A stretch of DNA of 64,000 bases from Diphasiastrum complanatum (lineage: Eukaryota; Streptophyta; Lycopodiopsida; Lycopodiales; Lycopodiaceae): positions 25,833,473 to 25,897,472 of the forward strand of contig CM055098.1 in NCBI GenBank assembly GCA_029204225.1, read 5' to 3'. The position numbers and the translations under genes were made by a program. The notes under the pieces are model-generated. The model had not been told where the DNA came from. It saw only the letters and a list, made by a program, of their open reading frames with translations, and did no database searches. Positions 46,975-57,879 of the stretch are shown here, piece by piece (positions within the stretch are counted from its first letter, which is position 1; the number at the start of each line of letters is the position of its first letter).

Positions 46975-47634
46975 CTTAACAAGGACAAGTTAGAGCTCCA
47001 TGTTCTAGCTGCCTCCCCCCCTCTCTGGGTTTCCACATTGGGCAACCATATTGTCCCTCAAGGGATAGTTACCTGCCTCTTGGGAACTCCCTTCAAGGTG
47101 CATCTCTCCACTGCTCGGTTCTCTAATTGGTTTTTCGACTTGTTTATACACAAACTTAACAAGGGCAGGTGAGAGCTCCATGTTTTGGCTGCCTTGCCCC
47201 CTTCTTGGGTTTCCACTTTGGGCATCCACATTGTCCTGCAGGGGATGGTTACATGCCTCTTGGGCACTACCTTTGAGGTGCATCTCTCCATTGCTCAGTG
47301 ATCTAATTCATTTCTCAGCTCATTTGTATGCAAACTTGCCTTTTGGGATCCTAACATAATATCTTTCCCTACTAGAGTGATGACAATGCATCACATCCTT
47401 GCCTTCTCCGTTTTCTTCACTTTCATTTTTGTCAGCACCAAATCCCTCCTCTTGACAATTGCCAAGCTTTTGTATCAGTTTCTTTGGGCTAGAAAACACT
47501 CTCTCTTACCTTGGTCTATCTGCATGGCTTCCATTGCAAACGGTGGCCTTGGCATTCTAGACCGTCTACTCAAGAATAAGACTCTTATTTTCTGGCATGT
47601 GTTTAATCTCCCCTCGCCTCCCCACCATCATTGA
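46975..47634 (+). pseudogene. Plant LINE reverse transcriptase, C-terminal fragment with a 60-codon duplication
   Basis: Non-LTR retrotransposon pol. The last third reads LLYQFLWARKHSLLPW and ANGGLGILDRLLKNK, the FLW and GGLGI landmarks found after the palm of plant LINE reverse transcriptases. Upstream, HIVPQGIVTCLLGTPFKVHLS corresponds to the LGFPxG-type segment. That part occurs twice: 46981-47160 and 47161-47340 are exactly 180 bases apart at matching points, a tandem duplication of 60 codons. Stops and a frame break interrupt it; catalytic motifs upstream are absent. Confidence 0.6.
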
Positions 47635-48059
47635 CATATTCTTCTCCTTGTCTTTTTGTCCTCCTCTACTGCTATCCCTCTCATTTTGCAGTCTCTGCCT
47701 ACATTCCTCAACCTTCTCATCTTTGGAGACTCTTTTTGTCTGAAAGGCCCTTTCATCCTCAACAACCTAGGGCACGCCCTTTTGGAGCTCTCCTTCACCA
47801 CTCGCCCTTCCCTCCCCTTCCATTTGATGAGCCAATTTGTGTGAAGTTTTGTAAAAGTCATCTATGTTGAGTCTAGGGGTGTGGTAAATTCTTTTATGTC
47901 AATCTATGTGTAAGTAGATGATAGGGCCAATCTTGGCTTAGCAAGCAACTCGAGTTAGTACACTTGTACTTTGATGATTAGGCCAAAACCATTTTGTGAT
48001 GTGGCTTGAGCTAGTTAGGCTCACTAAAAGTGTCAAGATTATAATTGACGAGTGACTAA
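47635..48059. other. No gene seen
   Basis: The first 200 bases may be further decayed LINE sequence; the rest is noncoding. Confidence 0.4.
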
Positions 48060-48180
48060 TTTCAAAGTGAAATCATCCGATGTGGATGTTGGATTCCGAC
48101 CTCCACGTCAGCAATCCGAATACGAAGTCCAAACTTTTGACGTCCGGGCCCCGACCGACACTAATGTAACATCTTCCATA
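48060..48180. repeat. Dispersed repeat, copy 2 (partner at 5990-6135)
   Basis: Shares TCAGCAATCCGAATACGA and flanking GATGTGGATGT(C/T)GGATT with 5990-6135, with scattered substitutions and a variable end. Confidence 0.6.
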
Positions 48181-48558
48181 TTTACCAAAGTTGATCCTTG
48201 GGGATGATTACAATTTCGGTTTTGCCTTTGAGACTGGTCCAAATGGAAGGACCCTTTTTGCGCTGGGTCCACGTCACCGACATGAGGCCCTGTGCTATAC
48301 CATTTGCTTAATTTGACAACACTATGCCTTGGGATTTCAAGAGTGACTTGTCCTTGCCTTTGGTTACCTTTTGAGGATGCAGATTCTGAGTTGGCTTTTG
48401 GGATGGTTGGGATTCCAGTTTGCCTAAGTTTGAATGCTTAGGTTTGTTGCATTTTCTAAGTGGGATTTTCAATGAGTTCATGTCGGATCAATGTTAGACT
48501 TAAGTGTGTCTTGAAGAAACCGCTCAAGTTCCAACGTCCTTTGAGATAGCGCAACATG

Positions 48559-48570
48559 TGGTATCAAAGC
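48559..48570 (+). other. Primer-binding-site-like sequence
   Basis: TGGTATCAAAGC just after GCAACATG. The same variant occurs at 49463 behind a clear LTR. Possibly another LTR-element start; nothing else supports it. Confidence 0.35.
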
Positions 48571-48876
48571 AGACTAGTTGGTCAGCTACGACATGGGTCT
48601 CACAAGGATGCTCACTTTTTGAGACTCTTCAGGACAACCGTTGTGCAAGGTGTTGCCCATATTGTAAGCACGAGTGCATTCGTAGCCACTTCCTGAAAAA
48701 TACAAAGTGAGAGAAAATGCGACGTTCTCTTCCATGTCAACGATCTCAAGTCGTTTGACTTGTATACACCTTGTACAATTGTCATTCTGTTATTGTAGCT
48801 TAACTACATCTTGAGTACAATGAAATACTTAGTTAGATGACAAGTATTTATTGTAATTAGATATAGGGATGTAGTG

Positions 48877-48885
48877 TATAAATAC
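48877..48885 (+). promoter_or_regulatory. TATA box, probably of the deleted copia element's 5' LTR
   Basis: TATAAATAC, about 580 bases upstream of the LTR end at 49459. Confidence 0.4.
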
Positions 48886-49218
48886 ATCATCATAACACAC
48901 TCTACGTGATGCTCCGTCTACAAGACGAATGATATTGAACCTCAAAGTTATGCCTCCATTTTATCAGGTTGTAATTATGTATTCGTTGTTGTTCAAGCTT
49001 TTCTACAACATGTATATCATCTGTATCTAACGTAGATGAGTGATTGTTGTGATTTGATTACACTCTTATTGCTTGTTCATGCTTGTTCACTCACTTTGAT
49101 CAAAACACAAACGTTTATAACTCCTCAATTTCTAATTAGATGATAGTTGTCTTTGATGCCTAAGGAGCTTGCATTATATTGTTGCACTATCACTTTATTC
49201 AGAACTAAACTTCTCAGT

Positions 49219-49459
49219 ATATCTCATTTACATTAATACCTCACACCATTTCTAATCTCTTCGGTGGAATGTACTCATTTTGTTTTGTGAGTATGAATTA
49301 ATTTTTAAGATCTCATTGGGCAGAATGCTTGAGCTGTGATTACATCTTAGCATTAACATTCTTTTAGAGTGTTCTTGCACCTAGCAACCCGTAATAGCAC
49401 GAGAGTTGTTCTGCAACTATTTCCTTCTTGCATATAGATTTGCGTCCTCTGCCCTAACA
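49219..49459 (+). repeat. 5' LTR (3' part) of an internally deleted copia element
   Basis: Matches 50711-50952 from TATCTCATT to GCCCTAACA with about one difference in ten bases. The LTR probably begins several hundred bases upstream, but only this part has a partner. Confidence 0.75.
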
Positions 49460-49462
49460 GAT

Positions 49463-49474
49463 TGGTATCAAAGC
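49463..49474 (+). other. Primer-binding site of the deleted copia element
   Basis: TGGTATCAAAGC three bases after the LTR end; one base differs from the usual TGGTATCAGAGC. Confidence 0.7.
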
Positions 49475-49518
49475 ATAGTTCAAGAAAATGAGAGATTCCT
49501 ATTTGTATTACTGTTAAT

Positions 49519-50320
49519 ATGTCTCTTACTTGTAGATATTCTTCTTCGTCATCCAATGAAGTTAGAATAATTGACAAGTTCAATGGATCTAACTTTTATA
49601 TCTCGAAGTTAAAACTCCAAATGATGTCGATAGATAGAGATCTTTGGGATGTTGTAGAAGGATCTGACTTGAAACCAAAAATTGGTGATCATCAATCAGC
49701 AAAGGCATGGAAGATCAAAGATTAGAAGGCCTTAGCATCAATCACACTCAATCTGGCCGACTCCCAAATATCCCATGTTACCACGTGCAAATCCTCTAAG
49801 GAAGCACTGGGTTTATTATCAAATCTATATGAGACTCATGATGAAACCACTAAGTTGCACTTTAGAAGAAAATTTTTCACACTTAACATGTCTGATTCTA
49901 TAGCCATCAGTTCTCACATCAACAAATTCAAATGTTTAATGGATCATTTATCAGCTGTAGGATGTGCTATTCAATAAGATGATGATATGCCATCATGACC
50001 TTGTTTTCTTCTCTACCAAAGTCCTGTAAACACTTTGTTGTAATGATCTCTACTCAACCCAACCTCACTCTTCAAAAGGTGATCAATCATCTTGTTCAAG
50101 AAGAAATGAGGAGAAAGACCAGTGGTTTGTCCATCAAAGACAAGTCCCTAACCCTATACACCAAGACTATTCCAAGGGCAAGAATCAAGTGCAACAACAA
50201 CAATAGAAGCCTCAGACTGAAGATGAGAACAGTGGATTACGCAAGAAGCTCTTCTGCAGATATTGTAAGAGAGCTAATCACAACATCAAGGAGTGTTGCA
50301 TCATGTGCATCTACAATGAG
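49519..50320 (+). pseudogene. Ty1/copia gag (broken)
   Basis: Starts at ATG 49519 with IIDKFNGSNFYISKLKLQMM, the usual copia gag opening, and continues through LWDVVEGSD, then in the same frame after a TAG at 49723 to about 49975. A frame change near 49980 leads to LPKSCKHFV and KVINHLVQEEMRRK. A zinc knuckle CRYCKRANHNIKEC (CX2CX4HX4C) lies at 50255-50296 in another frame. Several stops and at least two frame changes make it nonfunctional. Confidence 0.75.
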
Positions 50321-50377
50321 ACAAAGAAACAACAACAACAACAGCCAGACTCCTCCAATGTGGCGGAGTTCAAGGAG

Positions 50378-50725
50378 CAAGATTCTAGTGGTGAAACTCC
50401 TTATGAAGTATGGCATGGGCACAAGCCTAGTGTCAACCATTTAAAAATATTTGGTTGTGTATGTTTTGTTCACATTCCTAAACAGCTTTGGAAGAAGCCA
50501 GATCATAGGACAAATAAATGTATTTTCATTGGCTATCCTGATGAGCATAAAGTTTACAAAGTTTATGATCCATCCACCAATGTAGCATTTGTCTCTAGAG
50601 ATGTGATCTTCCAAGAACATACATATTATGATTTCAGGCAACCATCGATAAATGATGTTGTGTCATTTTATCTTATTTTACGCAACATGGAATCTTCCAA
50701 CGATAATGTGTTATCTCATTCATAG
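50378..50725 (+). pseudogene. Ty1/copia integrase C-terminal fragment fused to gag
   Basis: Reads TPYEVWHGHKPSVNHLKIFG and RTNKCIFIGYPDEHKVYKVYD, then VAFVSRDVIFQE, the conserved C-terminal part of copia integrase. It follows the gag knuckle after only about 80 bases, so protease, the integrase core and everything else in between have been deleted; reverse transcriptase and RNase H, normally after it, are also gone. It ends at TAG 50723 inside the remaining LTR. Confidence 0.85.
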
Positions 50726-50952
50726 TAATATCTCACACCATTTCTAATCTCGTCAGTGAACTGTACTCATTTTGTTTTGTGAGTATGAATTAATTTTTAA
50801 GATCTTGTTGGGCAGAACGCTTGAGTTGTGATTACATCTTAGCTTTAACATTCTTTTAGAATGTTCTTGCACCTAGAAACCCATAAGAGCGGGAGAGTTG
50901 TTCCGCAACTATTTCCTTCTCTCATATCCATTTTGTGTCTTCCGCCCTAACA
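50711..50952 (+). repeat. 3' LTR remnant of the deleted copia element
   Basis: Partner of 49219-49459; only the 3' end of the LTR remains because the deletion removed everything between the integrase fragment and this point. Confidence 0.75.
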
Positions 50953-51237
50953 ATGATCACTTTGATGGATCGTGAGCATTAACAAAAAAAGAAGAGCAAT
51001 GTTGAGAGTATGGTGTCAGATCCAAATCGAAAAAGAAAGAGTGTATGCATGCCCCATCAAGAAGAGATTGGTGCCTCTTCTGAACCTGCACCCAAGATGA
51101 ACCAGTACCAGAGGTGCAACAAGACTTCTTAAGTGAAAATGTGCCAATATTTATCAAGCATGATGGCGGCTATTCTTAGTGAGGTATACAAGGACAGAGA
51201 AATAGTAAGAAAACAATGGCAAGCAGCAACGTGAACC
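50953..51237 (+). pseudogene. Upstream part of a gypsy gag, decayed
   Basis: Open stretches with SDPNRKRKSVCMPHQEEIG and ILSEVYKDREIVRKQW lead in frame-shifted fashion to the gag segment at 51238. Assignment rests on position only. Confidence 0.3.
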
Positions 51238-52058
51238 ATGAACCATAGTCAATTTGACCTTGCTAGAGAAATGAGAGATGAGCTGACAGAGCTCGAAGCC
51301 AGGTTTGAAGAGCTAGAGACAACAAGAGGAAATGTAGGGGCGTCTCCCCCACTCAAACCAAGGGATACACTAGAACAAAATGAGGAAGTCCAAAGAAGAC
51401 TGCTAAAGTAAAAGCTCTACCGACTTTCAAAGGAGAACATGATTGTCGAGTTGTGGAGGATTGGTTATTTCACATGGACAACTACTTTCACTTGATGAAG
51501 ACTCACGTAGAAGAGAGATCAGACTTGGTGCTGGCATACGACAAACTGGTACCGAGTGACAGGGATGTAGGTCCAGGTATGGGACGCATTCAATAATGTG
51601 TTACAAGAGGAGTTCATACGTAAAGATTCACACATGAGAATAAGGGAAAAACTATTAAGATTCAGACAGAAAGGTTCACTACAAGAGTACCTAAACAAAT
51701 TCAAGCAGAGCGTATGGGTCATTGAAGATATGTTAGAAGCTGATAGATCTCACAACCTATGCAAACTTGAACAATCAATAGATAGCTACATGCCTAATGA
51801 CTTCAACTCAACTATTGACAATTGAAATGGTTTGCAATCATGAGCAACTTGGCTATTATGGATTATGGGTACCTACATGCAGTGGACATGCATGGGAGTT
51901 TGGCATGAGCTTATAGTATGCTTACATGTGGATTTAGTGTATGGGCAGATGGGGTGGGTTCTACATTCTATATATATCCTCACCCATGTTCATGAGGAAC
52001 ATTAAGCACTTCCTATCATAGTGATTTGCCTAACTCCCTAGTGCTCGGGGGCTAGATC
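51238..52058 (+). repeat. 821-bp tandem duplication, unit 1 (gypsy gag segment)
   Basis: Begins ATGAACCATAGTCAATTTG and ends GGGGGCTAGATC. It contains a broken gypsy gag: FKGEHDCRVVEDWLFHMDNYF near 51430 and, in another frame, LQEEFIRKDSHMRIREKLL (51598-51822), both typical capsid pieces. Differs from unit 2 at about four positions that I could see. Confidence 0.9.
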
Positions 52059-52879
52059 ATGAACCATAGTCAATTTGACCTTGCTAGAGAAATGAGAGAT
52101 GAGCTGACAGAGCTCGAAGCCAGGTTTGAAGAGCTAGAGACAACAAGAGGAAATGGAGGGGCGTCTCCCCCACTCAAACCAAGGGATACACTAGAACAAA
52201 ATGAGGAAGTCCAAAGAAGACTGCTAAAGTAAAAGCTCTACCGACTTTCAAAGGAGAACATGATTGTCGAGTTGTGGAGGATTGGTTATTTCACATGGAC
52301 AACTACTTTCACTTGATGAAGACTCACGTAGAAGAGAGATCAGACTTGGTGTTGGCATACGACAAACTGGTACCGAGTGACAGGGATGTAGGTCCAGGTA
52401 TGGGACGCATTCAATAATGTGTTACAAGAGGAGTTCATATGTAAAGATTCACACATGAGAATAAGGGAAAAACTATTAAGATTCAGACAGAAAGGTTCAC
52501 TACAAGAGTACCTAAACAAATTCAAGCAGAGCGTATGGGTCATTGAAGATATGTTAGAAGCTGACAGATCTCACAACCTATGCAAACTTGAACAATCAAT
52601 AGATAGCTACATGCCTAATGACTTCAACTCAACTATTGACAATTGAAATGGTTTGCAATCATGAGCAACTTGGCTATTATGGATTATGGGTACCTACATG
52701 CAGTGGACATGCATGGGAGTTTGGCATGAGCTTATAGTATGCTTACATGTGGATTTAGTGTATGGGCAGATGGGGTGGGTTCTACATTCTATATATATCC
52801 TCACCCATGTTCATGAGGAACATTAAGCACTTCCTATCATAGTGATTTGCCTAACTCCCTAGTGCTCGGGGGCTAGATC
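52059..52879 (+). repeat. 821-bp tandem duplication, unit 2
   Basis: Direct, head-to-tail repeat of unit 1 with the same broken gag. Differences seen: GTAGGG/GGAGGG, GCTGGC/GTTGGC, ACGTAA/ATGTAA and GATAGA/GACAGA. Confidence 0.9.
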
Positions 52880-54008
<1,129 letters not shown>

Positions 54009-54361
54009 TCTTGAATATGTTGATGGGAATGAGGCGCGACAGCTTGTTGGTTAGGGCTCGGAGGGAAGGGGGGTTTTAGTTGGGTTTGACTAGTAATTAG
54101 ACCTGTATTAGTGGACTTTTTTTTTAACATTTGTATGATGGGTTCACGGTTGGATGTCAACAGTTATGCTTTGTTTTTTGGAGTTTATCGTTTTGGATTT
54201 TTGTCTATAGTTGAAAAGGGGTATTTTTGGCTTGAATATTAGTTGAGTCTATGCTAGGGGTGAAATGTTGTTTTTTCAACAAAAATCATTTTTTTTTATT
54301 TGTTTTGAGTTTCAGATGATTTCATACACTTCTTATTGGAAATTTTGCTCTATTGGCAGTT

Positions 54362-55376
54362 ATGGTCGATATGGAACAAGAATTACTCGATGAGGGTATG
54401 CCATTGGTAGTTGGGAGTTTGGAAAGTCTGAATAACAATCCGCAGTCAATTTTGGACATCATGAGGAAAGCACCATTGGAGATTCACCAGAGTAACAAGC
54501 TGTTGGATGAGCAAATCAAGTTTTTGTTGTCTCGACATGACATGACATCTTCGACTCATTTGGATTTTCAACCAAAGGTATTTTCAGCAGACAAGAAATT
54601 CAAACAACCGACAACAGTTGAGTCATGGATAAACAGATGAAATAGCTATTTTGGTTTACACAGTGTTCCTAAAGAGAAAGAATTTCTTTCGTTTTGATTT
54701 AATTTGGAAGGTAAGGCCATGTTGTAAGGAAAGGATCTCGATTCTAAACTGGTCACATGGGAAACTTTTTAGGATGTGTTTTTGAGTCGTTCATGAACGT
54801 GGATGAGAGAGACTCCTACCGACATTTTGTTGAGCTTAAGATGGGATCCCGAGACTTGGATATTTATATCCAAGAGTTCATGGATCTCTTAACTAAAGTG
54901 TTGCACTTTCATAAAAAGTAGGTAGAGTTGCAGCTTGTGAATAAATTGCCCGTGGACTATCAAAATTAATGTAAGCGGAATCAGCTAAACTTGTTGGAGG
55001 ATGCCATAAGAATCACTCATGTTTATGATTAGACGGTGGTAGCTTTCAGGAAACAGGTGCATGAGAAAGGCTCGACAACTTTTTGACCACCGGAAAAACC
55101 AAAGAAGCTTTTTGATGAACTTGAAGCCATGGCTTACCAAAAATCCAAGATTGAGAAGAAAATTGAGAAAAAACCTAAGACATCAATAAGGGACGCCTTC
55201 AAGAAAGGCTTATGTTTTAACTGTGGCAAAGTGAGACATTTGATTAAGGAATGTCCATTGAAAACATGTCATCATCAAACCTTGCAACGGTCGATCTGCC
55301 AACTAGTCAAATGCAAATTGATGTTATTAATGTTGGAAATCACTGGGAACGAGCGAAAGTTGGGAGCGAGCTTGGT
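54362..55376 (+). pseudogene. Ty3/gypsy gag (broken), interrupted by the young copia element
   Basis: From ATG 54362 the frame gives a short N-terminal part, then in changing frames HSVPKEKEFLSF, NLEGKA, ERDSYRHFVELKMGS-like residues near 54810, LQLVNKLPVDYQN near 54930 and EKPKKLFDELEAMAYQK, and a zinc knuckle CFNCGKVRHLIKEC (CX2CX4HX4C) near 55217. Stops at about 54638 and later positions break it. The copia element at 55382 starts right after the segment following the knuckle. Confidence 0.8.
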
Positions 55377-55381
55377 GCGTG
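55377..55381. other. Target-site duplication, left
   Basis: GCGTG, repeated at 61541-61545 on the other side of the copia element. Confidence 0.95.
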
Positions 55382-56063
55382 TGTTAAAAATTCACAATTC
55401 TAGCTTGACTAGTTTTGGTCATATGACTTGTAAATAGTTAGATGGTCATGATGTGGCTTGTCACACGTGCCAAATAGCATAGGATTCCATTCATAAGGAT
55501 GTTCTCAAGTAGACCTAAGTGTTAGAACCTTTGGAATGAGTCCAAATTATGCTTAGATACAAGGGAGAAAAAATAGGAGCTATTTTTGGTAATTTTTGCA
55601 TTGTTGAGGGATCTCCAAGATTCCAACCCTAACTTGGTAGGGATGAAAGATCCACCAAAATTAGCATTAGGGATAGGTTTAGGGCTACTCATACCTGCCC
55701 AAAACCGTGATGGATCATGTATATATAGGTGATGATATCTCACCAAAATCAATCAAGCAATTTCATGATTTTTCTCTCATAATGGTGCAATTGCTCTCTA
55801 TGTTCATAATTGTTTGAGTACTTGTGATTACTAATGATTATAGGATTGAATGTAGGTCTGGTGTACAGTACTCAGACTGTGGGAGGCCGTACTTTCACAC
55901 GTGTGAAGCCTTCTTCAAGGATTTGGGCCATTTAGTGAGGTTCAAGCATAGATTTTTGATGGATTTTGATGGTTCAACTTGTGCTAATCTTATGAAATCA
56001 TAACCTATTGTTTCCCTCATCATTTCAAGTGTTTTAGGATCCTTATTTGCTGTAATTTTTACA
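55382..56063 (+). repeat. 5' LTR of the young copia element
   Basis: 682 bp, TGTTAAAAATT...AATTTTTACA. A TATATATAGG box lies near 55720. Differs from the 3' LTR by GGCCGTAC/GGCCATAC, GTGAAGCC/GTGAAACC and CATAACCT/CATAATCT. Confidence 0.97.
55720..55729 (+). promoter_or_regulatory. TATA box in the 5' LTR
   Basis: TATATATAGG within CATGTATATATAGGTGATG, in the middle of the LTR as expected for the U3/R boundary; the same sequence is in the 3' LTR near 61197. Confidence 0.6.
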
Positions 56064-56076
56064 TGGTATCAGAGCC
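56064..56076 (+). other. Primer-binding site, initiator-Met tRNA
   Basis: TGGTATCAGAGCC directly abuts the LTR end, the standard arrangement in plant copia elements. Confidence 0.95.
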
Positions 56077-56874
56077 TAAAGGCTGAAATGAGCTAAATCC
56101 TTGGTTTTCATTCAATTTGATCACAATTTTTTATCTAAATCTTGTGTAGATTGGATCTTAGCATCTAGTATTGATTCTAAAACTCAAAGTGAGTCAAATA
56201 CATTGGAGATTGGTGTTGTGTAACTTCATTTGCAAGTGTTTAGGTGTCTAAAACCAGAGGCAAAGTTGAATTCAATTCACATTACCAAGATAGCAAGTTT
56301 TGCTTGCTCCAAGCATTGATTTCTAAGCGAGTTTTGGAGATGATTTCATAGAGGAGGCTTTCTAGCATTCAAGGAGAGGTAAGATCAGAGTTTTGGGGAC
56401 TCTTCAAGGCTGTTCTAAGGTGTAGTAGGCACCTCCTAAAGTGATTTAGGTTCAGTCCAACCATTGCTTGACTTATGCACCAAATTAGATCAATATTTCA
56501 TCAATTTTGATCATTTTTTGCTTGTGATTGGATAGTAGATTGTGTTGCATCCTCATTAATTTCCATTTAGATCTTTTACAAGTGATTTTGGAAGTATATT
56601 AGGTTGCTGAAATTAACTCTTGATCAGATCATTTGGAAGCTTTAATGTTCTTTATAGAAAGAGGGGCAATTCTACTAGTATTGTCTACTTCAATCAAGCA
56701 AGTGCATTGTTTCTAGTATTCTATGATTTGATTTTGTTAGAGATCATTCTTAGATCTTTATAGGAAGTCCATTACTGATCTTTTCAGGTCCCTAAGAAGT
56801 GGGATAAGGTAGACCTTCAATCAAATCAATAGAAGTAACCTTCATTTGTGTCAAGTCCTTGATTAGGAGACTAG
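56077..56874. other. Leader of the young copia element
   Basis: 0.8 kb of noncoding sequence between primer-binding site and gag start. Confidence 0.6.
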
Positions 56875-57879
56875 ATGGCATCTATAAATGCATATCTTTT
56901 GGATACTAATGAAAGGCTCAACAAAACTAACTATTCCATATGGAAAGTTAGAATGGAATCTATCATGATCATGCAAGATCTGATGGAAGTTTTAAATGGT
57001 AAGGAGGGTGAACCTATTCATCCTCAAGAAAAAGCCAAATACATCAAGAGGTGCAATGTTGCACTACATTGCATAAAAATGAATGTTGCAAATGAACTCT
57101 TAAGAGAGGTAGGAGATTGCACTTCAGCTCAAGATGCTTGGGAGACTTTGCAAAAGGTCTATGAATCCAAGAACCAAACTAGAATGTTAGCTTTGAAGAA
57201 TCAAATCTATAGAAGCTATCAAAAGAAAGGAGAGAGTGCACATACTTTTGTCCTAAGAGTAAAGGAATTGAACAAAGAGCTAGCCTTTATAGGTGACCCT
57301 ATCAAGGATGAAGAGCTTGTTCAACTCATATTGAATGGACTAAGCTTTGAATTTGACAATTTGGTTCAGGGATATGCAATTATGGGTAAGCTACCCATAC
57401 TTGAAGAACTCCAAGGCACACTCATGGCCGAGGAATCAAGAAGGAGCCAAATGCAAGAGAGGATGGATAGGCTTTCCATCCAAGGTGGAGATGACCAAGC
57501 TCTCTTCACCAAAGGCAAAGGCAAGTCCAAAGGCAAAGGATCAACATTCAAGAAGTCTACAAAGCTTGAGGATCAAGAAGGACTCCCAAAGGCATCTCCA
57601 TCAACCACCAAAGTCAAGAAGGACAAATCAAAGGTGAAGTGCTACTATTGTAGCAAGATGGGGCATTATGCCTCGGAATGCTTCAAGAGGAAGCAAGATC
57701 AAAGCCAAGCCAACATGAGCAAAGAGGAGGAGGAGGAGAGTTCACATGAGGACTCTCTCATGATGTCCATATTTTCTTCAACAAGCTTCAAAGGAGAAGA
57801 TCCTTGGTGGATTGACTCGGGTGCTAGTTCACACATGACTAGTAAAAGGGAGTTTTTTCTCTTCTCTCTTATCTTATGA
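56875..57879 (+). CDS. Copia gag and start of protease (frameshifted end)
   Basis: 334 residues. Residues 1-200 are a copia gag capsid (NYSIWKVRMESIM near 20, AQDAWETLQKVYESKN near 87, FVLRVKELNKELAFIG near 127). A Lys/Ser-rich linker is followed by the zinc knuckle CYYCSKMGHYASEC at about 256-269, an acidic linker and the aspartic protease active site WWIDSGASSHMTS (Asp at about 314). The frame then ends early because a T6 run at 57853-57858 is one base longer than the reading frame needs; removing that shift would bring in the pol frame. The ATG at 56875 is the first in a stop-free stretch and matches the family's start. Confidence 0.92.
   Translation: MASINAYLLDTNERLNKTNYSIWKVRMESIMIMQDLMEVLNGKEGEPIHPQEKAKYIKRCNVALHCIKMNVANELLREVGDCTSAQDAWETLQKVYESKNQTRMLALKNQIYRSYQKKGESAHTFVLRVKELNKELAFIGDPIKDEELVQLILNGLSFEFDNLVQGYAIMGKLPILEELQGTLMAEESRRSQMQERMDRLSIQGGDDQALFTKGKGKSKGKGSTFKKSTKLEDQEGLPKASPSTTKVKKDKSKVKCYYCSKMGHYASECFKRKQDQSQANMSKEEEEESSHEDSLMMSIFSSTSFKGEDPWWIDSGASSHMTSKREFFLFSLIL

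Noticed and set aside
47005-47291. Minus-strand open frames opposite the LINE fragment
   Set aside because: Shadow of the duplicated plus-strand coding segment.
57851-57879. Programmed ribosomal frameshift between gag and pol of the young copia element
   Set aside because: The shift needed is +1 and does not fit the -1 slippery TTTTTTC pattern; one extra T in the run explains it, and plant copia elements normally use a single frame.
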